Notes under the pieces: generated by a model
What the model was told of the DNA's origin: nothing
The model's database searches: none
The model's input: the letters and a program-made list of their open reading frames with translations, nothing else
Position numbers and translations under genes: made by a program
NCBI GenBank assembly: GCA_016801885.1
Contig: CM028892.1
Span: 9,122,114 to 9,186,113 of the forward strand
DNA: 64,000 nt
Source: Toxotes chatareus
Taxonomy: Eukaryota; Chordata; Actinopteri; Toxotidae
Direction of reading: 5' to 3'
Part shown: positions 25,301-39,262 of the stretch, piece by piece
How positions within the stretch are numbered: position 1 is the stretch's first letter
How the letters are laid out: the number at the start of each line of letters is the position of its first letter

Positions 25301-25428
25301 AGCAAAGAGGGAAAAAAAAAAGTATAAAGATGAATCCAGAGGGAAAACACGAGGCAAACAGAGCTGTAATGTGTACACCTGTCATATTTTTGTGTGTTGA
25401 TGCAGTGAGGCCGTGTTGTAACCTTAAC

Positions 25429-25570
25429 GCACGGTGGCTCAGAGCTTAAAATCTTGGCGGCGTTCCTGGCTGTGTGGAGGTCACATGTTCATTCCGTGTT
25501 CCTGCGGTTTTCCTCCCACAGTCCAAACACATACAGGTCACATGAATCGGAGACTCTGTATTTCTAATCT
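25429..25570 (+). repeat. Decayed teleost interspersed repeat (GGTGGCTCAG type)
   Basis: The block begins GCACGGTGGCTCAG, continues with GTGTGGAGGTCACATGTTC and ends TCCTCCCACAGTCCAAACAC. This is the recognisable order of motifs of a widespread vertebrate/teleost repeat whose 3' part contains GATTGACTGGCGACC. Copies of that 3' part occur at 59320 and 59610. The copy is diverged and truncated. Confidence 0.6.
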
Positions 25571-27135
25571 CTTCACAGGTTGTTAAGGCTTTACGGTGTT
25601 TTTCCAGCTCGGGCAGCTACATGAATGAATGGATGTCCTGACAGGCTCACGGCTTCAGGAAAACACTGCTGGGCCTGAATGTTTGCTGCTTTCACTTCCT
25701 ACTTTTCAGCTAATTTTCTGCTCTGGAGTAAAGTGGTGGACCGACTGATTAACTGATGGACATTGTCCTCCCTAGAGCCCTGCCGCTGGGCTAGCATGGC
25801 TAAAAATAATCAATGGATTAATCAATAATTGAAACGTGTTTCTCAGGCACGGAGCTAATTTACAAAAAACCAAACAACGCAAGCTTTGAGGTCTTTGTTC
25901 GAGGTGAGGTTTGGTCGACTAAACTTTGCCAAACTTTAACCAAATGGCGGCAGAACAACTAATGTTGCTATCTGGGTGTAAGGACTTGCTAAAAGAAGCA
26001 TGCAGTTTCTGCGTCCTGCCCCCTGAAGAATCTGACTGACGTCTGCTGCTGCTCCCTCTCATTGTACTGAATAGACAAATCCCAGAACATTAGGCCTCTC
26101 ACTGGCCGGCCCTTTGCACGGTGAGAGCAGCTCGGCCACATAACCAAAGCGAGGCCAGCGGTGGAGGCTCTGTTCCTGTCGCTTCATTAAGCAGCAATGT
26201 TGGACCCAGCAGGTTGAAAAACCTTTGCCTCCATGCACATTCAGTCTCAGTCCTCCTGGTGAGCAGTAGACAGACATTCAGTCCTTCCATTCTCCAGAGC
26301 ACAGAGCAGATGCACGCAAGCTGAAAGACAGTGGGAGCTGCTACGAACAAATAGCCAAACTGCTGAACTGTGGCGTGGAATAACTTAAATATTATCCTTC
26401 AATTCCGACAAATTTATAAACCAAAAGTTTGCATCAGTCTATCACAGCAAGAAGTTTAGGTTAATTATTTATGTTTACATGAATAAAAAAAGCTGCACTT
26501 TATTTATCTTTCATAACAGACACAGCTGATGCGGCACATTAATGTAATGTACTTTTGATGCAACAAGTCACAAGCTAATCTTTTTGAATGGGCTTTTCCT
26601 ATAATCCTGTGCATATGGCCATCATCATCAGATAATCGGCTGATGTACATAAATGGATTTTGATGTTGACACAAAGACCCTTCATGTGGCTCTCAGTTCA
26701 GAGTTCACATCCCCTGTTTGGCCCTGGGCCCAGTCTCGTCTTTGAATGGGTCTCCTCAGTCATGAAGAGCTCTGTTGATGGCACCCTCGGTTTGAGAGTC
26801 GACATGAGAAAGATTGGCGGCTCTGGCCTTTTGAGGTGAATAAGCCATGACCGAGTTCCCGCTGACACTGAGGGGCCGGACACCCAGAGGCGGCGGAGGG
26901 ACCGCTGGGCCACGGCACTGGCAAAACTAATTTAGATGGATGGACGGACAGGGGAACAGAACAGGGCGGGGTGTGAGAGTGGAAAAGAACTGAGGATTTC
27001 AGATGCTGGTGTTTTCTTTATTTTTCTGGGTGAAATTTCCATCATTGGTGTTTGACTCTTGTTGGTCATGTGCTCAAACTGAACACTGTCTCCTCTGCTT
27101 CAACAGGTGTTTCCTGAGGGCCTGATCGAAGACTG

Positions 27136-27147
27136 GATGTGGTTGTA
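27136..27147 (+). promoter_or_regulatory. sema5b: Minimal upstream ORF before sema5b start
   Basis: ATG TGG TTG TAA ends three bases before the sema5b ATG at 27151. A three-codon ORF so close to the main start could reduce initiation or favour leaky scanning. The main ATG has A at -3, the uORF ATG has T-G-G before it (G at -1). Confidence 0.45.
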
Positions 27148-27150
27148 ACT

Positions 27151-30100
27151 ATGCCTACGTCAGGGTGGGGGGTATGGGCCCTCTCCCCCTGTGGCCTCGT
27201 GCTGCTCATCTGTTCGTCTGTGTGTCTCTCCCAGCAGCCTCACATCAAACCTGCAGACTGCAGTAGAAAGGAACATCCTGTTGTCTCCTACCAAAGTGAG
27301 TGCATCGACACCAGTCTGCTGTTCCTTAGCTTTTCACTTCATCCATCCATCCATTCATCAAACGGCCATCATCTACAGAGAGGGAGGCACATTTATACAT
27401 TTAAGAAATCTAAATTGCTAATGTCACTTCTATCCTTAGTTTCTTGTCTGTTTTCATATTTGAAAGGTTTTGTTTCCCGAGCGAGAGTCTCGGTTTCTAA
27501 TTCCATGTAGTTAACCGAGGGGGTCAAAGAGCGAAGCTTTAGGACACGGCTGCTGCTGGAAAGCGAGTAATTTCTCCTGCTGAGCTGTGAGTGTTTGTGA
27601 ATATGAGTGTACGAGCGTGGACAGTCTGTGTTGGTCTGCGTTGCCACAGGTCATTATGTGCAGAGGCAAATGCACAAAAGCAATTTGGTTTTAATAGCTC
27701 CCTCTGAAAATCGCTGCGGCTCAAGTGATGGTTTGTATTCATGCTGTAAAGAGGAGGAGCTGAGTGACGGATCGGTTTTGTTCCTAATAACACACTGTTT
27801 GCTCGTAATCTTTCAAAATGTTGCTTCACATTTTATGAGATTAATAAAGAAGTGTTAGAAGAAATGAGGCTTGGCTTTAATATCGAGATGATAAAAGTCG
27901 GGCAGCTCTAAGGTGGCATCCATTTGCATTAATGGGGTTTGTTAGAGTCGTGTTTCTCTTGTGCATCAAGGCTCTCGTTGGAGTTTATTTGTATCTGTAC
28001 ATTTTAACAGACTTACAGGTTTAGATGAAATTAATAAATGTTAATAAATGTTCTGCAGCACAGCCTCATTAAATGTTCTTCTCCAGCCGTCCACCAAGTG
28101 TGAAAGGGCCTTTGATGATATTATTTTGACTGGATGTCAGTTTCCATTCAGCTCAAAGTGTTTGCCCTGGCGAACTGGGCTGTTGTGGTTTCGGATACAC
28201 GCGTCCCGTAAGCCGACCTTCGGATAAGAGGAACCGGTGCTGATTTAAGTGAGCAGGCTGCAGTTTGCTCTGAAACATCGTTGAAATGATTAATTAGTTG
28301 CATTTCTGTATGCAGTTTGTTCACACTGCACACTGCTCGTGTAAAAACGCCAGAGAGGCTTGTTTAATGTTCGGTTTTGATTAGCTGTAATCCTGCCTGG
28401 GCCCAGGTTTTAAATCAAGACAGTTTAATTTAATCTATAATGACTTTGAAAATAAAGTCACAAGCTCTTCACAAGGTGGAAGAAAAGACTGAAACATTTC
28501 AAGAGTATAATTAAATAAAGGCAAATAAAAACAAACGTTGGATTTACTTTTTTTATAACTGATTCTGCATACATACAAAAATAGTCCTATTAATATTGTG
28601 ATGATTTCAATCAGCCACAGTCCGATGATTTCAGTGTTTAATATAAAGGTCTCGTCAAACAGGAGGAATTGTTACTGATGAAACATCACTCTCCGTAAAT
28701 TGTTGTATTTTTTTTTGATAGTTTCAAGTGTTTTCAAGTCCCTCAGCTTGATTAATATTTGCCAATAGAGATGAAATTAATCAAAATCACATGTTTTTAT
28801 CTTGGATATTCAAGACTGAGTAAATAAACACCAATCAGAGTCAAAGTTCTTATTTTATAAAGAGTTTATAACTCATGTAATCTGCGTCATCAGGACTGTG
28901 TGGGTGTGATTTGATCAGATTTGACTGGCAGTGCTGGTAACATGAGCAAACAACCCCTCAAATGTCATCATATATTTGCAGTAAAAATACTGTGGTGCAG
29001 CTGAACAACGCTCCGTTTTCAAGGCCTTTAAAAAAAAGACTCGGCTGAAGCTGGAGCCAGGTACCATTTGGTGAGGAGGGATTCCCACGCAGAGAATGGA
29101 TAACTTATTTTTTACCCTTTCTTCTTGCCCTTCCTCCTAATTCCTCCCCCACCTCCTTCTTTTTTATCCTTCTGATTTGCTCCTTGTCTTCTTCCTGTTC
29201 CCGCTCATCATCCTGCTCCTCCCATTTCTTTCTCCTCTTCTTATTCTCCTGCCTCTTGTCTCTCCTCTCATTAATCTTTTTTTCCCCTCCTTGTTCTCCT
29301 CTTCATTGTTCATCTTTCATAATGTGTTTTCGCCTTTTCGTCTCGCCCTGTTCACCCCCACCCCCTCCTTCTATTTAACTTTTCCTCCACCCGTCAACCC
29401 TTTCCTCCCCGCCACCCTTCACTCTCCATCCAGTGTTAAGGCCGTGGATGTCAGAGTTCTCCCGTCCAGGAGTGAAGGATTTCTCCCAGCTGGCCCTGGA
29501 CCTGAGCAGAAACCAGCTCATTGTGGGAGCAAGGTACCAAATAACAGCACTTAGAGTCAACATGTATTGCCAGTGTACCATGTTATAAAGGGAATGTAGA
29601 TAATAATGTTTTATAGGAATGCATCAGGAGAGAAAATGGGAGGCCATACAGGAAAATTGAGACATGCAGGATCATATTTATAAGAACATAAAAAAAAATA
29701 AAATAACCTAAATACAGTAAGAGCAAGATTCAGAGTCATAACCAGTCTGTCAAACCCTGTGCAGTCTGAGTGCTTGTGCTGCTTTACCTCTGCCGTGATG
29801 TGCTTCTTTTCCAGAAATTTCATCTTCAGGCTGAGTTTGAGCAACGCCTCCCTCATACAGGTAACACTGGCCGGGCCGCAACATATAAAATAAAATTTAA
29901 TGCTTCTTTTATAGAAATACACAAAACAGTATTTAGAAATTTACAGTTTTAAATATTTGTTTGTGTTTTCTCTTCCCTTGAATTTCCCTTACTCATCACA
30001 CCCTTGTACCACGAGTTTTTTTTTTAACATACATGATCTAAACTTAATTCCCAAAAGCAAAATATGTTTTTTTCTTCAGGCGACAGAATGGGCACCCGAT

Positions 30101-33100
30101 GAAGATACAAAGCGTTCATGTCAGAGCAAAGGCAAATCTGAGGTAGGGTGCTGTGTCATATAACAAAAAGAAAGTTCAGTCTTTGTTCACTGTGTTTCAG
30201 ATGTGTTGTTGTAGTGGATGACCAGCTGCAACTGTTCATTTGCCTGCAGGCGGAATGTCAAAATTACATCCGGGTTTTGTTGATCAATGGGAGGACCCTC
30301 TTCACGTGTGGGACCAATGCTTTCACCCCGGTCTGTATGACCAGGCAGGTTGGTACAACAGTTTATGATCAGGTATCATGACTCAAGTTACCAGAATCAT
30401 CCAACCAACAAAATTAGGGGAAAAAAATGGAACACATTCACACACTTTTGTACGGTCAGTGGTCAGTAAATGTGTAAAATAGAATTAAAACATGGTAAAA
30501 GGGCTGCAACTAAGAGTTAGAGTTTTCCTGTCAGATTGTTAACGTCAGTCAGGTGTTGGACACAGTGAACGGTGTCGCCCGATGTCCCTATGACCCTCGC
30601 CACAACTCCACCGCCATGGTGACGGAGAAGGGCGAGTTGTATGCTGCTACAGTGATCGACTTCTCAGGACGTGACCCGGTCATCTACAGGAGCCTGGGGA
30701 ACATGCCGCCGCTGCGCACCGCGCAGTACAACTCCAAATGGCTCAACGGTAAACACAGCACTGGTTTGTCTTCTTTTCATCCTTGCATTGAGCTGTGTGT
30801 CAGTCTGTGATCATCATATCTTCCATGTCTTTCCTCTGTGTCTTCCAGAGCCTCACTTTGTGTCTGTGTATGAGATCGGTCGGTTTGCCTACTTCTTCCT
30901 GAGAGAGACAGCAGTAGAAAACGACTGTGGGAAGATGGTGTTCTCCCGCGTGGCGCGGGTCTGTAAGAACGACATGGGCGGCCGTTTCCTTTTGGAGGAC
31001 ACGTGGACGACCTTCATGAAGGCCCGGCTCAACTGCTCCCGCTCAGGAGAAATCCCCTTTTACTACAACGAGCTGCAGAGCACCTTCTACTTACCGGAGC
31101 AGGACCTGATCTATGGCATCTTCACCACTAATGTGTGAGTTGCATCGCTTCCTCAGGCTTCTGCATTTCCTCTCATTTTCTTTCACACACTCAATTGCTG
31201 AGATCTGATCGCGATCACATCCTCCCCTCCTCCAGGAACAGCATATCAGCTTCGGCTGTCTGCGCCTTCAATCTGAGCTCCATCACCCAGGCATTCAACG
31301 GACCTTTCCGCTACCAGGAGAACCCCCGCACTGCCTGGCTCTCCACACCAAACCCCATACCTAATTTTCAGGTAACTTACATTTACACAGACAAAAGAAA
31401 AGGATCCCACACTTCCTCCACATGGCTGGTTTTCTCCGACAACATGATGTTGATAGATATGAGACAGTTTTGTCCTTCCACACTTTTGCAAGACATAAAG
31501 ACTGAAACTTACCTCCACATCCTTAACACCTCACACTGATCCTTCCCTCTTCGATCTTCAGTGTGGCACCCTGGAGGAGGGAGGCCCCGGGGGGAACCTG
31601 ACAGAGCGCATCCTCCAGGACGCTCAGCGACTCTTCCTGATGAACGACGTGGTCCAGCCGGTGACCATCAACCCTCTGCTCACCCAGGACAACCTGCGCT
31701 TCTCCAAGATGGTGGTGGACATCGTGCAGGGCAGAGACACCCTCTACCATGTTATGTACATCGGCACTGGTGAGCAACAGTTATAAAATAAGTAATGGAC
31801 CTTTTTATCTGCAGCAACAGGGTCTACTCCTTTATTATTATCAAAGTGTGAAATGCACCAGATCATTTTTATACCAGAGCTTTTCTCCTTGTCCATCTTG
31901 TCAGAATATGGCACCATCCTGAAGGCTCTCTCCACAACCAATAAAAGCCTTCATGGCTGCTACCTGGAGGAGCTCAGGATCCTCCCCGAAGGGCAAATCG
32001 GGCCAATCAAGAGCCTGCAGATCCTCCAGAGTGACAGGTCTTTGTTTGTGGGACTTGATGACAGATTGGTGAAGATCCCGTTAGAGCGATGCTCCAGCTA
32101 CCCAAGCGAACGGTACGATCCTCGTCGAGCTCAGGCCTGCAATGTCAAACGTCATTTCACCTTCTCACAGTGTTCAGTTGATCATTGTAGAAGTTGCACT
32201 CTAAATCTGTGAGCCTGCTCGGTCTGTGAATTTTCTCCTGCAGGTGGTGAGTGTGCAAGTTTCCCCAACTCAACCTGAAAATACTTAAAAAGATTTATGA
32301 ACTCTGATTCACTGCCATTAAAGAGACAAACACGCGTGGGTGTCCAAGTCTGAGAGGCCCACAGTAAACGCTGACAGAGATGATTATATTAAGAGCCCAG
32401 CTCATTCCCTCTGTAAAGAAACTGCTTTTGAACTGTCAGTCCATATTTTGCCAAGCCTCAGAGCAGACATTACACAAGTGGGCCGTTACAGAATTTGTTG
32501 ACAGTCAGTGCACCAATAGAATATGCTGACAACAAAATTTCATATGTTGTACAGTTGTTTCTCAGCATTAGCCCCTGTAGCAGACCTCCTACGTGAAATA
32601 CGATAGAAGTCGTATGATACAGAGACAAAATTATCCTCAGAGACAATCCTGCTGATTGTAGACTGTAGAAATGTGCAGACTACCACAGTTTTTTTAACGT
32701 CATTTTGCATCAGCATTTCATAGCAAACGCGACTGTGTCGCAGGGAGTCTCCTTAATTCTGCACATTCAACAATCACTGCCTAACTGTCTGAACTCATAT
32801 TAGTTACTGCATGGAAGCTCGGGACCCATACTGTGGCTGGGATCACAAACAGAGGCGCTGCACCACCATCGAGGAGAGCTCCAACATGAACCAGTGGACC
32901 CAAAACATCACAGAGTGCCCAGTAAGACACACAGTTAGTCCTGTGTGATGGTTTTAATCATAAAGAATGTTTTGGAGCTGTTAATAGAAAACTCATGAGA
33001 ATTGTTTCATATAAAAAAAAAACTTTTTAGGACATTAAAGCCAATTTTGGTGCATTTAAGGAAATCAGACTTATTCCTGCTCTCAAATCCTTTCTGGAGG

Positions 33101-36100
33101 TGAGGAACCTAACGCAGGATGGCGGTTTTGGTCCTTGGGCACCGTGGCAGCCGTGTAACCACGATGACGGCGAGGGCTCCATCAGCAGCTGCTCATGTCG
33201 GTCCCGCTCATGTGACGGGCCGATGGCCCGATGCGGTGGGGTCAAATGCAAGGGCCCGACCATCCAGGTGGCAAACTGCTCCAGGTACGTCTCTTCATTT
33301 CATCAGAGATCAGTCACCAGAGCAAAATAATAAATCTGAAAATGTCCTCTCTCGCGTCCTGTTGCTCAGGAATGGCGGCTGGACTCCCTGGTCTTCATGG
33401 GGCCAGTGCAGCAGCAGTTGCGGCATCGGGTTCGAAGTGAGGCAGAGGTCCTGCAACAACCCCTCGCCTCGCCACGGCGGTCGAGTCTGCGTCGGCCAGG
33501 GTCGAGAGGAGAGGTGAGGAGGAGTGTAAAGATGCAATCATCACTGTATGAATATGAAGTCTGCATTTTGACTTCAAGTCTAAGTGATGTCTTTTTGTCT
33601 CCAGGCTGTGCAATGAGAAAAAGCCATGTCCCCTGCCAGTGCTGTGGACAGCATGGAGCCCCTGGGCTCACTGCAGTGCTGAATGTGGAGGTGGGGTCCA
33701 CTCCAGGACCAGAACCTGTGAGAATGGAAACACTTGTCCTGGATGTGCCACGGTACTGCAGTGCTTGGATATTTAAAAAAAAAAAAAAATTAAGATGTTT
33801 ATAACCACACTGACAAGCCAAGCAATTTATGGGCTTTTGCTTTAAATGCAAAAGAGATTCTGTGTTTACCCTTTGTCAGTAAGACCTGGGGTTTAAGCCC
33901 TGGATGCAGATCAGCATTATGTAAAATGGGAGATTTTTAATGTTATATTTCTGCCATCATCCGTTCAGTGCAGCCCCACCTGACTTATCACTAATCCACT
34001 CCATAAGAACTGACTGCGAAGCATCATTTTATGTCTTCGGCTCCATGCAGCCTGGTTTAAATAGTCCCATTCAACACAGTAATTAGCAGCATAATAAACT
34101 CCCTCCAGGACAAGCTGCAGTATTTGTGCTGTTTAGCAGGCTGAATTAAGGCAGCACTGTGTCTCTGCAAGCTGTTTACACTGAATGACTGAAAACATCA
34201 GGATGTATGGCTCTGGGAGATAAAGCAAACATGCAGCAGAACAGGCAGCAGTCGCTCCAGCCTGTGACACAGCAGCGGGTTCAGAGTTTTCATCAGCTAT
34301 TAATGTTTATACACTTTGTCCGCTGTGTATTCCAGGAGTATAAGGTCTGTAACCTGGAGGCCTGCCCCGAGGTGCGCCGCAACACCCCCTGGACCCCCTG
34401 GATGCCGGTCAATGTTAGCCAACATGGGGCACGGCAAGAGCAGAGGTTCAGGTACACCTGCCGGGCACTGCTACCCGACCCCCAGCAGCTGCAGCTGGGC
34501 AAGAAGAAGGTGGAGACCCGGTTCTGTCCCAATGACGGCTCTGGAGCCTGTCAGACTGACTGTAAGTACAGAGAACGAGCAGGGAACAACAGATTAACAA
34601 CTCTCTCCCTTCTCACTCTGCAGCGTTAGCACCTCGCCAATGTTTGCCTCCGTTTGTCACCTGCCAGCAGTTCCCATGGTAACGTGATTGTTATCATCGA
34701 GGCACAGCTGGTGCAGCGATTACCTGCTTGAGTGCAGGTGCATCCAGATGCCACTTTAACCCGGGGGTCGTGAAACTGGGGCTAACGTTCTAGGTTCGAA
34801 GTAATCAGTCTTTATGTTTGTGCAGCTGCTTAACCTGGATTTGAACGTCCCGGTCCGGACTCTATAGACCCGTCTCATATACTGTATCTGTAAAACCGCA
34901 CCTGTCCGACTGTGCTGTCGGTGGCACAACTCCCACGTTGCCGTGTTAGTAGACATCAATCAGCAGTCTGATTAAACGTCATTGAACCATTATGGGGAAG
35001 CAGATGTCCACTTCCTCCAGCCCTCAGAGACACACAGGTAATAGATTATCTAATACGGCATAAAAATTGAATTTTTATTCAGAATTCATTTTGGAAATTT
35101 AGTCCAAAGTAGGTAAAGCTGATGAGCTGAAAATTTGCTGTTTTGTTTTCATCCCTAACTCGTGTGGCTGCTCTCAACCTCTTGTTGCAAACAGAATAAA
35201 AAATCAGAATGAAATATTTGTGCTGCCCTCATTTGAAAACCTCAGGAGCTACTCCTGATTCATATGTAAATAATTTCTGATTATGGGTGCCTATGTGTGT
35301 GTGTGGGTGTACAGGGAAAACCAGTTCATTTTTCAGCGTGACCCACATTGCACCTCAGTAATTAAAGTTTCAGAACAGGGTGTCTGTCTGCTGAGTTTGG
35401 CAATAAAAAGATAACGTTCTGTGATTCTTATTTGAACTCGAGAAGCATTTAGAAGTTTAGATTTTCTGAGCGTTCACTCATTTAGCAGGTTGCACCAAAA
35501 GATGTCGGGATCGACTTGCGTTCTTTCCATTCAGTGAAAGTTGCTTCACTTTTCAATGCCTATCGTGTGAAGGGGACTGAAAAAATCTTGTTTTCCAGCT
35601 CTGGTCGAAGACTTGGTGAAGACTAGTGGCCGAGCTCTGTCCCAGCCCCAAGGCGCTCGCTGGGGATCCTGGGAAACGTGGTCCAGCTGTTCGCAGCAGT
35701 GCTCCAGAGGCTTCCGAACCCGGAAACGTAGCTGCTCGATGGCAGAGGGCAGGGCCAACCCGAGCGCCTGCGTAGGATCCCCAGTGGAGTATCAGGACTG
35801 CAACACTCAACCCTGTCCAGGTAACTGGAGAAGTGTTGGCAGTGTATCTGCAAAAGCAGAAAACGTAAACAGTATAAATTAAGTTTATTGTACGTGTGTG
35901 TACCAGTGAGCGGGGCCTGGTCTTGCTGGTCCTCCTGGTCCCAGTGCTCGTCCAGCTGTGGGGGGGGACACTACCAGCGTACTCGAACGTGCAACAGCCC
36001 ACCACCTGCCAATGGAGGAGACATCTGCATCGGCCTGCACACTGAAGAGGCCCTCTGCAACACACATGCTTGTGAAGGTATGAGAGCAAATGCTGATGTG

Positions 36101-38720
36101 ATCCTTTAAGTATCACATCAAGTCGTTATTTCTGTGAAGGCTTTTGCATACTGGTTATTTTCCTGTGAGACATTTTGCCAGGTTGAAGCATTTTGTTCGG
36201 CTTGAAAAGCGCGACACAGAGTTCATTGTCATTTATCACGAGTGTAACATCATAAACACACTCCATTGATTCACCCTGTCTCCCTGGATTGAATAATGGT
36301 GTTTGTATGGATTCTGATGGGAAATCTCCTCCACACAGCAAGTGGTGAACCAATATTTGTGTTGAGAAGGCAAACAACATGGTTGTTGGAGCTTATCCCA
36401 GCATGCATTGGCTGAAAGTCAGAAATCAAACAGAGAGAAAAAAACCAAAACATTAAGAAATTAGCCTCAGATTTTACAGCTGCTCCAAACACGGATTGGT
36501 GCAGCTCTTATGTTCCTTCATTCGTTTGTAAGTGGAGACACGAGGAAGCAGATTGGTGCAATCAACTTCTCATATATTTTACACCTTTGTTCAGTGAACA
36601 AAGTAACCCCAGCAGGCACACAAGGAGGCTGAGCTGTTGACTGATGGCGACCGCTGCACCGTGGCCAATATCTCCCAGCCTGCACACACACACACACACT
36701 CGTTAACCCTCCACACACTTTCTCTGGTCAATGGCTTCCTGTCAGTGGCTGCCTGACTTTTTCCTGAGATGTCCCATTGAGACAGCCATCACTTTCAGCC
36801 TTTTCAACTGAGCCAATATGCAAAACTCTTACTGCTGTTTCTGAGCCATCTCCTACACAGCAGATGTGGACCTGGTCTTGGACATGATCCAATTAAATTC
36901 TAGATAAATACCTTGTTGGGGGCTTTTCTTTGAAGTGGAGGTATTTGAAATAGGTTGGCAGTGATGTGCTGATGCTGCATCTGCACTGCGGGACATTAAC
37001 ACTCAGAAGACAAGGACACGGATGCAGATCCCAGAACATCAGTTATTTAAAAAAAAAAAAACCTATTACCACCAACATTCAAAGCATCTTATCTTTATTT
37101 CCCTCGGTGGACAGGTTGGGGTGAGTGGACAGAGTGGGGAGATTGTGATGAGGAAGGTCTGCAGCATCGCACTCGTCGCTGCGGTGAGGACCAGGAGGCC
37201 GAGGCCAGTCTCTGCCAGGGCAACATCACCCAGTCCAGGCCATGCCAGCCCCATGAGGTGCCAGGTAAACACATGCTCTTATTAGTAAATTGCTGGAACA
37301 AGTTTGCTGCACATAATAAATTGCTGCAGACCGATGCTGATACAAGCAAGAAAAATCCAGTTAGTTCGTCACACAAAAAGTTTAATCAGACACAATGTAA
37401 TGCTGACTTGTTCCCTCTGTGTCTGTAGAAATTAAAAGACAAATTAATACAGATGTCAGCACTCTGCCTGCTTCAAGAACCGTGAAGCCTTTGAGAGAAA
37501 TTAACTGGTCTTTTGTTGTTTGATCTTGTGGAGCTGCAGAGATTTCACTTCCCTTCACTGATGTTTTTTTTTTTTTCTCTGTCTCTCTGCATATTTTTCA
37601 TTTCTGTCTGTCTTTGTCCAGTCATTCTACCGGGACAGGAGGACCACAGCTGTGGAAGTAAGTGAAAACAAGTGACGTCATTCCTTTGTGTTCTCATTAA
37701 TCCCCAACAGAAAGCCTGCCTGGTTTTATGCCTGCAGTCTCCTGTTGCACCCAGAGAAAATCAGTGTCACAGCAGCTGAGTCGCCGTCTCTGAACATGTA
37801 GCAACACCTAGTTATTGTCTCAAGGTTACAGAGTTATTGGCTTTTTTCTTCGCCTGTGTACCACACAGTTGGTAGCATATTGACTTCTGTTTGTGGCTTT
37901 GGCCCCATGTGGCAGGGGGACCGTGTGGAAATGTGGAATCATTATTGGTCTTTTGATAAAGTTTCATTGCAGCATCAGCTTTCAGGTTGAAGTCCTTCTT
38001 TCCTGCCACCTGTCCCTCGACTTGATATTTCTGAAAACTTCTGGCTGGATTACCGGTGTTTAACACCTCTTAAACTTACCATCAGCCCACAATTTCCACT
38101 TCAACCAGTCACAAAAGAAATATCAAAACAAAATGGCTGGATTACAGTGAAATTTACTAACTGCATCACTTCTCCTCAGGGGGTGAACCCTTCCCATTCT
38201 CAGAGGTTCATGTTCTCTCTTCTCCCTCCTTCCACCCGTCTGCCTCCAGCCTTTACCTTGTTCCAGCTGGTAGCTGTGGGCTCAGCTAGTTTCTTCGCGG
38301 CAGCGTTACTGTCAGCGCTGGCCTACACCTACTGCCACCACCTGAACCGGCCGTCAGCGGAGTCAGCAGTCATCCACCCCAGCACACCCAACCACCTCAC
38401 CTACAACAAGCAGGGCAACAGCACGCCAAAGAATGAGAAGTACATCCCCATGGAGTTTAAGGTAGGCTGGTTCAGTCGTTTATGAATTTTTAGAAATGAA
38501 TTGCTGGACTCTGTGCCTCTACCTGACCACAAAAATATCCGTCTCTACAATTTAGACGCTGAACAAGAACAATCTCCACGTGAATGACGAGACGACGTGC
38601 AACCACTTCCCCTCTCCACTGCCCTCCAGCAATATGTTCACCACCACCTACTATCCTCCCAGCCTGAGCAAGTACGACTTCCATCCTGACTCCCCCTGCA
38701 GGACCTACATGCACAGCTGA
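27151..38720 (+). CDS. sema5b: Semaphorin-5B
   Basis: Type I membrane semaphorin that guides axons and shapes synapses through plexin-class receptors. Coding exons: 27151-27295, 29434-29533, 29815-29860, 30080-30142, 30250-30348, 30535-30748, 30849-31134, 31236-31371, 31562-31769, 31905-32112, 32804-32921, 33100-33284, 33370-33513, 33605-33752, 34336-34561, 35599-35820, 35907-36077, 37115-37264, 37622-37657, 38250-38461 and 38556-38720 (TGA). Phases join to 3,282 nt, 1,093 residues. Order: signal peptide 1-29 (GLVLLICSSVCLS); sema domain about 50-490 (RCPYDPRHNST, PPLRTAQYNSKWLN, FLLEDTWTTFMKARLNCS, IYGIFTTNVNS); PSI about 491-541 (EARDPYCGWD); thrombospondin type-1 repeats in exons 12-18 with WxxW motifs (GPWAPWQPC, WTPWSSWGQCSSSCG, WSCWSSWSQCSSSCGGG); membrane span about 972-996; cytoplasmic tail ending TYYPPSLSKYDF...YMHS. 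SEMA5B is favoured over SEMA5A by CQSKGKSE, EVRRNTPWTPW and the tail NEKYIPMEFKTLNKNNL. The start ATG is chosen for the signal peptide and A at -3. Confidence 0.96.
27296..29433 (+). other. sema5b: sema5b intron 1
   Basis: A 2.1 kb intron. It holds a short CATC run (27341-27356) and a long C/T-rich tract (29105-29430) that leads into the acceptor of coding exon 2. No gene was recognised. Confidence 0.6.
32113..32803 (+). other. sema5b: sema5b intron 10
   Basis: A 0.7 kb intron splitting the PSI domain codons, with donor CG|GTACGA and acceptor TATTAG. No repeat was recognised. Confidence 0.6.
34562..35598 (+). other. sema5b: sema5b intron 15
   Basis: A 1.0 kb intron between thrombospondin-repeat exons. 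No coding, RNA or repeat feature was recognised. Confidence 0.5.
36078..37114 (+). other. sema5b: sema5b intron 17
   Basis: A 1.0 kb intron between thrombospondin-repeat exons, with a short CA run at 36683-36699 and an A tract at 37049-37061. Nothing else was recognised. Confidence 0.5.
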
Positions 38721-39261
38721 GAGGAGGCCGGGCTCTGAGAAAACAAAAACAACAACAACCCTCTTTACTCACCCCAACACCAGAAACCCCAAGAAAGTCT
38801 TAAAGTAAACACCAAAATCCTCCTCATGTTCCACTCAGTTATTTTGATCTGTTAATGAGATCTCGGTTCACGTAACTGTGTTCCTGTTAGTCTGTATAAT
38901 CCACATTCTTACCCAAACAGGAATTGAAAAACACCAATTTGTGGTTTTAGGTCGAGTTAGGTGTTGGAGCTTTCTTGGCGAACCACAGCCGGTCTTAGAG
39001 ACTGTGCACAGTTTTACGGCATTTACCCTCAAACCATACATCTTCCTTTTTTACATTTCTGTTTGTGTTTGCATTAAACAAACGACATACAGGTTTAAAA
39101 GTGTCAGGCTGTTAGAAAACCAGTTCCTGCCTGCAGCTCTGTACTTAACACACAGACAGAAGATTGGTATTGATGTTTTAATTTCACTCCCTCAAAGAAA
39201 GCAAATAAGCAAAATGATGAACTTTGTCTTTAAGGGCTCTGCACACCAACACCCCCCCCCC

Positions 39262-39262
<1 letters not shown>

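Larger units (their letters stand above)
16340..27106. other. Intergenic / sema5b upstream region
   Basis: About 10.7 kb without a recognised coding exon between the ipo5 promoter and the sema5b start exon. It holds two decayed repeats (16460-16620, 25429-25570), a (TG)n tract (19146-19188), poly-T runs (19579-19599, 23283-23298) and a few exon-like segments that may be sema5b 5' UTR. Some GC-balanced, TAAT-bearing stretches (for example 20085-20240 and 22850-22940) look less random than their surroundings and could be enhancers, which is speculative. Confidence 0.5.

Noticed and set aside
29177..29554. Leu/Phe-rich 125-codon frame
   Set aside because: Translation of the C/T-rich tract before sema5b coding exon 2, running through the exon in the wrong frame.
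33366..33851. 161-codon - strand frame over sema5b exons
   Set aside because: Antisense shadow of GC-rich thrombospondin-repeat exons.
35553..36116. 187-codon - strand frame
   Set aside because: Antisense shadow of two sema5b thrombospondin-repeat exons.
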